64,000 bases of DNA, from contig OX387606.1 of assembly GCA_947568835.1 (NCBI GenBank), positions 21,801,225 through 21,865,224 of the forward strand, in the 5' to 3' direction. Source of the stretch: Protonemura montana. Taxonomy: Eukaryota > Arthropoda > Insecta > Plecoptera > Nemouridae. Numbering within the stretch: the first letter of the stretch is position 1; every line of letters starts with the position of its first letter. The notes below the pieces were generated by a model that was given only the letters and a program-made list of their open reading frames with translations, was not told where the DNA came from and searched no databases. A program made the translations under genes and the position numbers. Positions 1 to 11,856 of the stretch are shown here, one piece after another.

Positions 1-1147
1 CGTCTTAAACAGTCTGTTAACAGCGGCAAGTTTCTCAGTCAGCCGCTCGTCGTCGAGCATTTCTCCTTCTGTCTGACGCAACTTTCTCAGTCGCACTAGG
101 AGTTCAACTTCATCTTTGACCCTAAACACCAGACCCACTCTCTTACCACTTTACAATATCTTACCAACCAAATAATTGTCATACAGAAAGGACATTCCAT
201 CAAAACTAGGGGTGCAATAAACAATATTTCTTTTAGAAATAATTTTTATGGAAAAAAATTGAAAAAAAAACTATCTTTAAGGATTAATAAAATCAAAAAG
301 TGTCAACATTTTAGAAAGTTCAAACAGTCGACGTTAGAATGGCTAAGAAACCTATCATAGTTTCTTTGAATCTGAAAATGTATGCATAAAAAATAGCTTT
401 TTGCTTATTAAAATACATTTTTACTTTACTGCTATGAGCATTAATTGAACACAAAAATTGATAAAAACGGGGACCCTCGTTAAATTATAAAAATACTTCG
501 AGCATTGCAAGCATTTGCAATTTAAATCAGATTTCATACAATTATTATTATTGTTATTACCATCAAGCATTTTACCAATATAACTTATGCTATTTTTTTC
601 AAGCAAAGTCCATCTAATTTGCCTCTCTTACTTTGTTTGGTTGATCTTTGATTCTTCGATTTCAGCCTTCTTGTTGCGCACAAGCTTCTGTATATCTTCC
701 AGTTGCTCGCTCAGACTCTGCACCAACTGCTCGGCCGATATCGGTAAAATCTCTGGCGGCTGCGCTTCAATAGCTGCACACAGCTTTGTTGCAAATAACG
801 CTTGCTGAAATTTGGCAACTAAGAATACAACAGCGATCGGCCAGCAACATCTATTCAACTTCATGGCTACATTCAAGAACTTCTAATAATATTTTCAGAT
901 CTACTCACCGTCGCAGGCGTCGCCAACTTAACGTTTAAATCAGGAACGTTATTGGCCAGCCACTTGCGCCTCTCGCTTGCATCTTTCCGCAGCCCAGCCA
1001 GTCTTTTCTCTGCTTCTGAAACAACTTCTTGAAGAGTTGGAACTACCTAGAAAATGAGGTTAAGATAATTATTTTCCTGTCAAATTCAAGATTTTACGAA
1101 CGAAATGAACTACATTAAACACATACTTCTTCAGTTGTTTGTGCCAT
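1..1147 (-). CDS. partial coiled-coil protein, possible CENP-K-like kinetochore subunit
   Basis: I assembled four minus-strand exons: 1127-1147 (ATG at 1147-1145), 909-1046, 632-804, and 121 running off the window edge. The donors are GTATGT, GTGAGT and GTAAGA, the acceptors end in TTTCTAG, TTTCAG and TTTAG, and the phases (0, 0, 2) agree throughout. About 149 N-terminal residues are visible. They are acidic and heptad-rich, with a central segment reading PPEILPISAEQLVQSL followed by a long helix rich in E, K, L and Q. The PE-x-(I/L)P spacing before a coiled coil recalls vertebrate CENP-K, a subunit of the constitutive centromere network, but that is recollection and the similarity is weak. 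An in-frame TAA at 630-628 would end the protein if the third intron were not spliced; the exon beyond it stays open, which favours splicing. It may instead be another coiled-coil protein. Confidence 0.55.
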
Positions 1148-1330
1148 TGAGTTCGAGTATGTAGGTTGTCTACGGAAGGTTTACTTAATTCACATTTCAC
1201 GTCGTATGTCACTGAAGACATAAACAAATTCGCGCCTTTGACGAGGAACTACCGCCAACTGCCGGGTGGTTGGCATCCTTGGTTGGCAACAGATCGTGTA
1301 TGAAAATAGCCGCGAATGCAGATATATTTG

Positions 1331-1897
1331 TGTCACTGTACAGTTGTGTTAGCCTTACCTTGCCACAGCCTGGTGGACTCTGACTACATATTGCCAACTT
1401 TAGAATGCAAAATAAAGCCAGTCTTCGCCGGGGAGTTTGAAAATTAACCAGAAAATTATGATCAAACAATGCATCTCGCACTAAAATTCTTTGTGAACTT
1501 ATCAGTTTATTTACGTGAAATTGATTCTATTGAAAAAGAAGAACTTAAATGCAAAACTAAAAGTCCTAATGGCTTCTACTAAATACTTACCGTACACTAG
1601 CGGATTCTAGCAATGGCTGCCAAAAAGCAGTTTGCAAGCTTGGTTTCCTGCCTAAACCTGATAAAAGTTAAAAGTAATCCAAAATATATTCATTTTAACT
1701 TTGGTTGATTAACATTTATTGTTTTTCATTAAATATTTTGTTTTCCTGAAATTATTCAATGTTTCAACCAAAGAAAAACATTATTTTGTTGCTTTTAAAT
1801 CGGATAGTTAACAGTAGCATCATGGTGTCATGTTTTCTAGGTTGGTACAAGCACCCCAGAAAGTGGCAAACTCAAATTAATCCTAGTGTAGTGTCGT
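1331..1897. repeat. interspersed repeat family A, intact copy
   Basis: This stretch in the upstream flank of the left-edge gene recurs at 26141-27945. The match starts at CAGTTGTGTTAGCCTTACC and ends at TAGTGTAGTGTCGT. The second copy is split by a 1.3-kb hAT element, so this copy shows the uninterrupted target. No long ORF or terminal inverted repeat is visible, so the class is unknown. The rest of 1148-2125 holds nothing else I can support. Confidence 0.7.
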
Positions 1898-2125
1898 TCA
1901 ACTTTCGTTCCAAACAATGTCTGAATAAGTGATAGATAATATGAAGAAATTTTGCGATTTATCTTTATGATCTTATGGCATCTGTAAAATAGGTTTTTGC
2001 ACAATATCCTGTCACAGCCTATGGTTTTCAACCAGTTCCAAAGTAGCTGCACAACATGTGTATGCATAGCAAGCCTACTATAATATTTGGGACAATTCAA
2101 TCGGCATACCAGCATAAGTTTCTAC

Positions 2126-2957
2126 CAGTGTTGGGTAAGTTCCTGTGAAAAATGAACTAAGTTAAAAGTTAAGTTACCGGCCTTTTAAAGAAACTGGTAG
2201 GGAGGCACAACAAATATTTTGCAGACAAACTGACGTCATCTATGTCTTTTTCACTAAGATAAAAGAGCGGCTTTAAGCCGTCCCATGGCAGCTTCTTCGG
2301 TTGGTCACTTTTGATTTTTATTTTTTAAGAAACTTCACAAATTATTCATATGGTGAAAGGCCGAAACGAAACAAAATTAAATAACACACACCCTTATGAA
2401 AAGCTGGTTGAGGACTGACTCAGCCTCGTTCACCCCTCTCACAGAAAACCCATCTTGGGGAAACAAGTTGCAATGTTTTCTTAATGCTAATTGGTCGAAC
2501 CACGATACCATAATGGATGCACGTAACAGGACATAGGCTTTGGAAGGGAAGAAATCAGAAAACCCCCAATCGTCGCAGATTCATCCATCCCCTTCCCCTC
2601 CGTGAGAGAAATAAGTGACTTGCAGCTTTTAGATCTGATCATTGTTGTTGACATCTTTCGATTCTGACAACAATGGTATCTAAGAATGGCTCTTGCAGGA
2701 AGTCGTATCTGATCTGTTCATCATGTTGATTTACATTCGACAGGAACAGCGACAAATGAACATTTTTGAAAGATGTACAGTCCTTTCCAAAAGTACCTTT
2801 AAAGGAACACGTATTTGCGTTACAGTTCCCCCACAAAAAGAACGCTTTATCTACTAACGTTACTTGGCTAGAAAAGGAACACGTTACCTTAAAAGTTCCC
2901 AACAATGGTACTCATTACCAGGAACGAGTTCTTTTTAAAAGTTCCTACCCAACACTG
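2126..2957. mobile_element. non-autonomous hAT-type transposon
   Basis: The ends are CAGTGTTGGGTA at the left and its complement ending CCCAACACTG at the right. They fit the YARNG terminus of hAT elements. The flanks carry an exact 8-bp target duplication, GTTTCTAC (2118-2125 and 2958-2965), the length hAT transposases produce. The 832-bp interior has no transposase reading frame, so this is a deletion derivative or MITE. Confidence 0.8.
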
Positions 2958-3292
2958 GTTTCTACCTGTGATTTTTGCTAAGATAGCGCCAATAATAGCA
3001 ACATTATCATATATCCAACTACTTCCCCATAAAAATGGCAAAATAATATTGACTTTTTAAGCCAGTTTGCAGCCTATTCGATATTTCTTTCATGGAGAAA
3101 AATTGACAATTCAAAAGATTTAAAAAGCAATTAATGCCAAATCCCAACTTGAATTACTTACATCGACAATTATTTTTGAATACCAATTCATTAACAATAA
3201 GAAACAAAAAACAAAGGCAACGACAAGCACTCTCAATACATCAATGGATCAAACGTCAAAGAAAGAGACAACAAAAAATTCAAACAAAACAA

Positions 3293-3298
3293 TTTATT
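3293..3298 (-). terminator. poly(A) signal of the ZC3H11A-like gene
   Basis: TTTATT on the plus strand reads AATAAA on the minus strand, about 190 bp past the TGA stop at 3492-3490. It is the nearest canonical signal downstream of the last exon. Confidence 0.5.
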
Positions 3299-3489
3299 AG
3301 GCTAATTCTATCGGAGTAACAGAACGCAGAGCTTCTCTTCTGCACTCATCACCACGGAAACAGGTACAAAAATATCCGTCGGCCAGTCAGAACGTCTTTC
3401 GTCAGTGACCGCCTTAAACCAAAACTAGCCGCGTGCTGGACACTAAACAAAACACTGCGTCCACGGCTCATCACACTTTGCCGCGAGAT

Positions 3490-6400
3490 TCAGTCGTCAA
3501 GCAACAGGTCCTCGTCCAAAACCTCTTCTTCTGCCATCGTCGTGTTCCCTAGCAGCAGCTCCTCAGCAGCCATTTCTTCGCTGGCATCATCCCTAGCCAG
3601 TCCATTGCCGTTGGCACGACGATCGCACGGATTTTCCGGCCTGCTTTCCGACTCCGCCCCCTCCGTGACCCTGCCAAGGTCTGGTCGGGGCTCAGCACGA
3701 CTGGTTTCTGTGACCGTGACTTTGGCAAGCGGGCCGGGGGCAGGCCTCCGCAGCCTAACGACCCGCCCCCCTGGCCGGATACTAGGCTCCGCCTCTTGGA
3801 AGCGCATCGGTGAACATTCTCGCCTCGTTTTGCTCTCGGGTTCTTCGGATGACGCGTCCGCGGATCGTTTCACCGCTGCGCGGATCTCTGCCAGCGAGAG
3901 TACGCGGAAGTCGTGAGGGGACGTGGACGGCGCGGGGGGCGGGGCCTCGTCCTCGTAGCTGTAGTAGGCGGCGGCCTCGGCCTGGATGCGCAACAGGTGG
4001 AGCTGCTCTTGGGTAGCGGCACGCGACGGCTTGCGCGGGGAGCGTGAAGGTGGCGCGGCGCTCTCGCTGTCCGACTCTGTTCAGAGAGACGGGATGAATG
4101 AAGATTATTAGGCGTGAAGAGCTGAAGAAAGATGCTAGGCATTCCGCAAACGTTTACGTGTTCACGCTTTGGATGATGTTACCTCCTAGTGGATCGGTTT
4201 CATCGAAGGGTTTGGTTAATAATATTGACCATCAATTTTTATAATACTGTACTTGCGTTCAAGTACAAAAAAACTATTTCTGGACACAGCAATTAGATGG
4301 CCCCTTTCCCCTCCTGATATCTTTACGGTCTGCCCATTAGTTTCCCTCTAAAAGCACGGATTTGGCTAAGCACTTTCAACTGAACTCGCTGGTAAGATCA
4401 ATGCCAATGCAATACAGCGCTGTCCAACACAGAAAGCTTACCTCGACTCAAGCAGTAATCTTCTGGAAGCAGTCATGAAGAACCATGCTGGAGTTTCATT
4501 ACTTCAATTAAAGACATGCTGTAATTACCCCAGTAAACTATAGATAGGCAAGCTATTTCAGTTCAATACTCAAGTAATAGACATTTCAAGAAAATCTTAC
4601 AAAGCAAACCGTTACTCCTTTCAGTTTCTCATTTGAAGCCAAGAGTGACTTCACCAAAACTATGTAAAGCTGAACGAATATAACGAATATTTTGATTGGG
4701 AAAGTAAAAGGAGAGTACGGAACTTATCGAGCAGGACAGTCTCTTCTCTCCAGTGATTAAGGCAACAGCCCAAACGTTAACAAAGAATTTCCAATATCGC
4801 AGCCTTGCTCGTTAAGTTCCGTCAAAACTGAATGAGGAATGCATACTTTACTTATCAGCCCTATTGATTGATATTATATTGATTGGACCCTGATTATATT
4901 GACTATATTTTTATACTTGATTATAATTATCAACTCTGCAGAAACCAAAAAAAGCATGGTTTACGTAGCCTGCCACAAAATCCTGAAAACCTTTAGCGCT
5001 AAAAGTGCATCAGAGGCCGACCGTCTTGTAGCACAATCGCGTTGCGCTGGTGGATCTCTGAAAGGGAGTAGTCGTTGGGAAACGCAGAACCGACAGCAAG
5101 AAATCTCTTCCCTGACCTCACGGGTAGCCTTCATCACGTGCCGCGAAGCTAGCCAACCGTAACCCGGGTCCGTTCACCCGTCGACAAGCGACGTGAGCAG
5201 CGGTTGAAACCCCAGCCAACAGTGCTCACATCTCTGTTTGCACCGCTCGGAAATACATGCCGATATCATGCCGCTTGGAACTCAGCCAGTCTTTGTGTCA
5301 CTCTCAAATCAGACGCACGGCATTTTATCAACGTGAAATGAACCTCCCAAGTTTCTCAGAAATGTACAAAAAAAATTCAGAAGTTAGAGGTGAATTTAGT
5401 TAAAAAAAAAAATCCATTGCAAGCATTTGTTACTTTAATAAATTTCACAAAGTTGCATGACGTTGTGAAATCTGATTTGCAAACGCTTCCAATGTGCAAA
5501 GTATTTTATTATTGGGAGCATTGATGATCTCTCAAACATTGGTTGTTAATAATAAAATGCTCAGCGCCGCTAGCAACACTTACTTCGAAATCTCCCGCTA
5601 GCTAATATGTGCGTTGGGAGATTTGGCCAATCCTGACCGAAGTAACGACTGAAGGCAATTGTTTCGTCGCGTGGGGCCAGAGAAGAGTAATGCTTGTTGT
5701 TGACCCTCCGTACGAGCAGGAATTACAATCATAGTGGGGAACACGGAGCACGAAATAAAACAACCGCAGTCGTTTGCAATTAATAAATATATTTCACGTT
5801 TTCTCTTTGCAGTGCTTCACAAACACAAGAAAAAAAAAAAACTTTTTCACTCTCTCTCCCTCGTTCTCGCGGGCACAAAACGAAATCGAAACGCTGCCGA
5901 CGGCATGAGGCCGGCGACAAGAAGCAATACCTTCTCGGCTTCCCCCGGCGAGATCGACAGCCTTGCCATACTTTCGCGTTTTTAACGCTTCAAAAGCTCT
6001 CTCGCCCTTTATTTCCCGTATTATTTGGCAACGTTGCTCCTACCAGTTCCTCTTCACAAAAAGATTCACAACCTCTTAATTCCTCCCACTCGTGGCCGTC
6101 AATTAGTAATTGTTAGACAAATTAATGGGCGTAAAGCTCGCGCCACTTATATATGTAGTCTTATGTATATATGTATAGCAATACCGCATTCCAGGTTAGA
6201 AATACTGATTCCCAAACTTTGTACAAATCAAAAACCGCTCTCTCGCTTTCCCTAGCGCATGAAACCCCCAGCTTTGCATGCTCGGAGCGTGGGTCGTTCA
6301 CCCACGAAATGCTGGCCGTTTGACCAAACAAAATAAAAATGAACCGACGCCGGGCGCGGGTGCCGCCGGCGGCGCAAGACGCGGCTAGTAAAGGCGCAAA

Positions 6401-9400
6401 CCTTCCTCGAAGCGGACGACGAGCGGATCAACCGGCGCAAACTCCTGGCCGCCGCCGCGGCGCGAGCCATCGTCGCTGCTGTCGCGGCCATCTGCGAAGA
6501 AACCGGGTAGATCAGACGAGACTCCTTAACAAGGAGTTGTGTCCTAGTTGACGCTCGGCCTACAGAGCTTACAGGTCTACCCAAAACTGGCATAGCAATA
6601 AGAACAAGCACAGCACACAAGGATCTTAAAACTTGGTTATCATATGGGACTGCACACAATTGACATAGCAATAAGCACAAGCATAGCGCACAAGGATCTT
6701 GGAACTTGGTTATCATATGGGACTGCACACTATTGACATAGCAACAAGCAAAATCATAGCGCACAAGAATCTTAAAACTTGGTTATCATTTGGGACTGCA
6801 CACAATTGACATAGCAATAAGCACAAGCATAGCGCACAAGGATCTTGGAACTTGGTTATCATATGGGACTGCACACAGTTGACATGGCAATAAGAATGAG
6901 CATAGCACACTAGGATTTTAAAACTTGGTTATCATAAGTGACTGCATATGAAAACTAAAAATTTAAAGTTAGCTAACCACAGATGAGCGGTAAGGCACAG
7001 TGGATTTTCACAACCATGTTTTTATGTTGTTTTTAAGATTATAATAGGACAACAAAAAATAATAACCGAAAGCGCAATTGATTTAGGGGAAAGTGGTCTC
7101 ACCGTTATGTGGTGGCCGATGATTGCGGAAGTCCTGGCGCTCCGCTGGCTTGGCGGCCGCCGATGCATCACCTGTACGCAAAACACAACTTCATCGCTAC
7201 GAGCTGGAATTACAGACAAAGCCACGAGTCCAAGCGTTCCCCACGTTCCACAACATCTAAGTCTAGGTTAGGTTCATCATATTCTGCTCAAATCACCAAC
7301 GCCATTAGACCAGTTGTCAAAGCAGTGCGTCGTTGAACACAGAGAATCAATCAGCACCCAACTCGTAGTATAGGTGGAGTCCACCCATTTTCTGTTGTCT
7401 TGATTAAACCTCTACAGTTAAATAATTACAGCTCAAAATATCGATACATGTTTTAACCGTTGAGGTTAGCATAAATAAAGATTAATTCAGCGTAAACCAG
7501 TCTCAAATGCGAGTAACCTGCGAGAAATAAGGAAATTATATTTCTCAACACCTTTGAGCGGCTGCCACTTTTGTGAGTGTAGAAGTCATCGGAGTGCAAT
7601 TCCACAAAAGGGTCATTCCATGAGAAATAAGAGCACTTAAAATGAATTTTGACCTTGACCAACTCTGAATTTCATGAAATTTGGCACACTTGTCAAGAAT
7701 GTTGGTTTGAGTAAAAGTATTTTTTTGTTTGTTTTTTACTCGAAGACAAGTTACGGTTCAGACAAGAAATTATAAGTTTTTGACTTCTGCACAAATTTCT
7801 AGTTTCAACATGTCACATGATGAAAGTGTGCTTTCAAGAATACACTTGTGAGGAGTGGAAAAAACAAAATAAAATGTAAAATGAGCATTACTCACCGTGT
7901 TGAGATAAGTCTGAGCTGTTACACATTGTGGGGCATAGGATTTGTGCTGTGTAACTACCTGATAAAACACTTTCTTACACAAGATATTTTTTTCTTGAAA
8001 AGGTGAGGAGGGCCAACTCTGAATTTTGGCACAAATATTCCTTCATTTGTTGTTAACATTTCAAAAAAAAATTTTATGTAAATTAAAGAAGGGGTTTTTT
8101 TCCAGTGGCGTTTTTTGAAAATGCAGATGAAGAAAATCAAGATAAAATTGCTGTCAACCACATGGTACATATTATTATATATTCAAGTAGAGAATTTAAT
8201 TACCTTTCAAATGAGCTCTCCTGGAACTCTGTAGCTGTCATACAACCCGAGATAAAGTATATAATGTGACGGTGATACGCACACAGGGGGTGAAAACACC
8301 CGAACTTCAACCCCCTGTAACTTTTGAAGTCTTCGAGTAAAAAACAAACAAAAAAATTATTTTACTCAAACCAACATTCTTAACCAGTGTGCCAAATTTC
8401 ATGAAATTCTGAGTCGGTCAAGGGTGGTCCTATTCGACATGGAATGCCCCAAAAGCAGTTTGCAAAGCCAAAGTACATTAATAATCAAATCACAAAGCAT
8501 TCACAATTGAAATCAGATTTCACCCAGTTGAACATTATTGCTAGCGAGATAATTTTTATTGAGATTAGCGATGTTTTATTCAATTGCCCAGTTTCTAAGC
8601 TCTCGACAGGAAGTTCATGCAGGCTTGGTACTCACAGTCGTTGCTAAGGTCGTTGTCGGGCAGGGTTGTCGAGTCTCGTGAGCCCTTGTGCTGGAACGGG
8701 CAGTGCGACTTGCGGCATCCGCTTGGCTGGCTCTCCCAGTAGCACGGGATAGTCTTGCGGTTCTTCTGCAAATACACACGCATTCAATAGGGAAATCTCT
8801 TTAAATTTAACTATTTTTTTATTTTTTTTTTTGTGAGAAAATAATGAACACATATTTTTTTATTTTCTTCTAAATCCAATTTTGAATAAAATATACCTGT
8901 TAAAAATGTTTGGGTTTCAATCTCGTACGAAAACGAGGGTCGCCATTTTTAATGACGTATAGTGAAATCTGATGTCAGTATGACGTCAAAAAACAGTAGC
9001 GAACGCAAAGGAGACCCAAAATGACGTCAGAACAGAATTGCTGACGTCACAGCCCGTTTTCATCCCGCCACGAGAATTTATATTTTAGCTATTCTTAAAA
9101 CAAACATAATTAGAAAAGTTATGATCGGATTGTAAAAAGAAAAAAAACGTCAGATTTTATTTCAAACGCGTATTTGAACACAATGATAATAAGGAGATTA
9201 AGGAGATTTCCCTTTTGTTTACTTTCAATCCGAAGAATACTAGCATTCACATGCGGTCATGTTCAGGATTACACGGATCAACCAATAATTGTGAGTCGGT
9301 GTTTTAAGAGAGAACAATAATGATAAGTTACAAGATCGAACAACATAGTACACCCTAACAGTTCGATGTCTATGGAAGAACTCTGACCAGAGCAGTCGGG

Positions 9401-11015
9401 TTGTATTACTGCTGGAGTCGTAAGAAAAGCAAAGTCAAATATATGCTATAGTAATACGTAATAATATTCACTGTTGATGTTTTCATTAATCTCAACCGTT
9501 GTCATACGCTATTTCTTCTGTAAACACATACGCAATTTTCAGTAGGAACCAGATACCCGCACAGGGAACACACTCGATTTATTGGTATCCTTTATTTGGC
9601 TGAAATTCTAGCGCTTCGCAACGAAATTTGAGTTGCGTTATAGAATTTAACTAAAGAATTTAACTAAAGAGTTACCATACCATCACACCGTACAATGTTC
9701 ATCGTTTCCATAAAAACTTGAAAAATAAAGAAAATAAATCCACCTAGTTTCTACAAGCTCCAACTTCTCCACCAATCTCTGCAAGGTTGGCACCCCCTGA
9801 AAGCACTCACCTTGAGCTCCATGTGACGGAAGTTGCAGCTCGTGTTGGAGCACTTGCCCTGCGTCCAGAACGAGCACACGGTCTCAGAGCCGCGGGCCGC
9901 TGGCTCGTGGCGGAACGTGCAGTCATCGCCCTGGAATCCAAGGTCAGGCTCAAGAATCGAGAGCAGTGGTAACCACGATACACGATAACCGTTGTGTTTC
10001 TGTTTGGACAAGCTGAGCTGCGTTGTGCACTCGCGTTGCAACCAAGAGGTGATTTAGACCCTAAGCTTGAGGATGGCAGTCGGCAAGCTTTGGCCTGGTT
10101 ACCAGAGCACGTCCACTAGATGTCAGTGATATTGAAAATCCGCAACACTTAAAAATCACAACTTAATCAGTTGGCTTGCATATTTCATTGGAGTTTCATT
10201 GAATCCTTAAATTTTAGGTGTGATTTTATAGACGTTCCAACAATATTGAATACATAGTGGTGATAATGACTGTCTATCGTGTGCAAACCACTCGACGGAT
10301 ATATTGTTTGCCGGCAGAGCTGCGGAAATAAGCACATACATGCAAATTCATATGGCTTTGATATGTTTGCATTCCAAGACCTACTGTAAGAATGAGACCA
10401 CGCGACTTTGTTTGCAGTGATATGAGGTTTAGGAACACCAAATATATGAAGAAATGTGGAGAAACAAAATATCTTCTCTCACAGGCATACGAACATCAAT
10501 ATTCGTCAGGATGGTATCAAATCCTTATCGCTTTCGTCACAGAAAACTGTTTGCAATATGTTTTGCCGGTAATGGAAAGCTTGTAAACAAGAGTAAAGTT
10601 AAAAAATGCGGATCATGCTCTCGCTCAATTCCTGTCTCAAATTGTCAGCAATTCAACCCATGCAAGGCTTAATACATGGAGTGACCCAGGAAATCAATCT
10701 AGAAGTGTGGCATGATTGAAAATATCAAATAGTCAATTCTTAGAAAATTTGTTATGTCTGCATCACCGTTTTCTTCGAGATTAATGGCCGTCTAAGGGTG
10801 GAGTCAAAGTAACATTGATTTCCATGACATTTCTATCACAAACTAAACAAGTTGCTCTGATATAGCACTCTGTAAAATGGGTAAGCAAGTCTCTTGATTT
10901 GCCCCTGGCGGTTTGCCACTGCTTACTTGCAGAGCATTTGTCTAGCAGTACATACCTTCAAGCATGTTGAGTAGTAATAGAAATAACAATCATTGTTCTT
11001 GCGCGAGTCCTCCAT
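3490..11015 (-). CDS. ZC3H11A: ZC3H11A-like CCCH zinc-finger protein
   Basis: Six coding exons: 10956-11015, 9811-9930, 8636-8765, 7103-7171, 6402-6491 and 3490-4076. Phases are 0,0,1,1,1, giving 351 aa, shorter than vertebrate ZC3H11A (about 800 aa). Three tandem CCCH fingers open the protein: C10/C18/C24/H28, C39/C47/C52/H56 and C68/C77/C82/H86. The third contains IPCYWESQPSGC, the ZC3H11A family signature. The middle reads PLVVRFEEESDSES across the exon 5/6 junction, and the C-terminus is very acidic (EEEVLDEDLLLDD). In the family, ZC3H11A binds RNA and works with TREX in nuclear mRNA export; the role here is inferred. The start was chosen because MEDSRKNNDCYFYYYSTC places the ATG directly before finger 1. 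An upstream acceptor near 11070 implies a 5'UTR intron. Introns hold a 73-bp satellite and two TIR elements. Confidence 0.9.
4661..4850. repeat. fragment of Penelope-like terminal repeat
   Basis: Within the last ZC3H11A intron, the words GTACGGAACTTATCGAGC, CAGTCTCTTCTCTCCAGTG and AACGTTAACAAAGAATTTCC match the ends of the Penelope-like element at 60.06-62.16 kb and the fragment at 48.83-49.06 kb. It is truncated and rearranged, and no coding remnant is seen. Confidence 0.55.
5730..5985. other. unexplained GC-richer segment in ZC3H11A intron 5
   Basis: The intron between 4077 and 6401 is mostly AT-rich and featureless, but 5860-5970 is GC-rich. On the minus strand it holds a short open stretch beginning MARLSISPGEAEK, followed by a donor-like GTATTG. 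No polypyrimidine tract precedes it, so it does not look like an internal ZC3H11A exon. It could be a first exon of a nested transcript or repeat-derived sequence. I cannot assign it. Confidence 0.25.
6590..6950 (-). repeat. 73-bp tandem satellite, about 5 copies
   Basis: Units contain AACTTGGTTATCATATGGG and GACTGCACACAATTGACATA, repeated every 73 bp in reverse orientation to the copies at 32.1 and 40.7-41.3 kb. The array lies about 100 bp upstream (minus-strand sense) of ZC3H11A exon 5, inside an intron. Several units read open in some frames, but 73 is not a multiple of three, so the openness reflects base composition and not coding. Confidence 0.9.
7610..8450. mobile_element. MITE with long (~130 bp) terminal inverted repeats
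   Basis: The left end GGGTCATTCCATG pairs with the right end CATGGAATGCCCC. The complementarity then extends through AATTTCATGAAATT, GTGCCAAATTTCATG and GTTGGTTTGAGTAAAA to about 130 bp per arm. AAAA flanks both ends (7606-7609, 8451-8454), a possible 4-bp target duplication. There is no transposase ORF. The element sits in ZC3H11A intron 3 and the family is not recognised. Confidence 0.75.
8790..9212. mobile_element. TA-target MITE carrying CRE palindromes, copy 1
   Basis: The termini GGGAAATCTC and GAGATTTCCC form a perfect inverted repeat. The left flank is TA; the right is TT, probably a mutated TA. A near-identical copy at 44404-44834 has TA at both ends, as expected of Tc1/mariner-type movement. 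The interior contains several TGACGTCA-like cAMP-response palindromes. It starts 25 bp into ZC3H11A intron 2, on the 5' side of exon 3 in transcript sense. Confidence 0.85.
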
Positions 11016-11633
11016 CTGTGCTGAACTCTGATTTGGCACGCGCGGGGAAAGCACGGCTCGCGACGATATCTGCAGAAACGTACAAATTTGCGTGCGCGTT
11101 GACTATCAAGCAATTATGGAAATTGAAGGAACACTAAACTAGTGTGGAGTGCAGATGTTTTATAACTGGTAAAAATGCGTAAGAAAAAAGTTCCTCATAC
11201 AAATATATCGGTCAAATAGGCTAAATTAACTAATTTTGTAGCAAGTTGTCCAATGCTGTTGGGAACTGAACATGCTTCTTGTGAAATCTTGGTCAGCTAT
11301 GAAAAGTTCACTGACCTACTGCAGACCACTGCAGGCTGGTGCATACTTATAAAATAAGAAATTAGTAGTGAGCTTTAAATGTACACATATTACTTAATGA
11401 GTCGATGGCTTAATGATGCAAGACTTTTTCTTTCCTTCTAATGAAAAATTTCATTTCTGGACGAGACCAGGTTCCAGGTTAAGGCTGGGACCTTGCCTCC
11501 AAAGACGTTTTAAGAGACACAAACCAAATACTGTTTAGTGATGAAAGTGTACTATTATCATATTTAAGTATGACGAAACCAGTGAGGAATAATTAAAAGC
11601 TAAATCTATAAGTATTTAAGACGACTCTTACTT

Positions 11634-11856
11634 TACGAAAATACCCAGCAGCGACGAGCGTCCCCCAATCTCGCTGGCTAGTTGCTGGTGCCTAGTTCCA
11701 CAGTTCTCCGCTTGCTGCGCTGTAGTTGAGTCCGCCGAGTGGCGACCATGTTGCCAACCTGCACATGCTTTTACCTTGTTGCCATTTAATATTGAGGCAG
11801 TTGAAAGCACAAGGGCACGTGTCGGGGACCTGTCGCAAACTCTAGAAATCATCAGA
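11634..11856. promoter_or_regulatory. probable shared head-to-head promoter of ZC3H11A and FYV7 genes
   Basis: The two start codons (11015 minus, 11857 plus) are divergent. On the minus strand a donor-like CGTAAA|GTAAGA ends near 11634, and an acceptor CTGCAG lies near 11070, consistent with a non-coding first exon for ZC3H11A. The segment is richer in CpG than its surroundings. No TATA box is evident. The transcription starts are inferred, not seen. Confidence 0.45.

Noticed and set aside
628-630. TAA as the true stop of the left-edge gene
   Set aside because: A consensus donor GTAAGA overlaps it, and a phase-matched open exon (1-121) continues the coiled coil. It is not fully excluded.
3542-3916. 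Plus-strand 124-codon frame opposite the last ZC3H11A exon
   Set aside because: It is a shadow of the GC-rich coding exon; the minus-strand frame has family features and splice support.
6252-6764. 170-codon minus-strand frame through satellite and exon 5
   Set aside because: It reads the ZC3H11A exon in the wrong frame and continues into the 73-bp satellite. The correct frame is fixed by phase and by the PLVVRFEEESDSES join.
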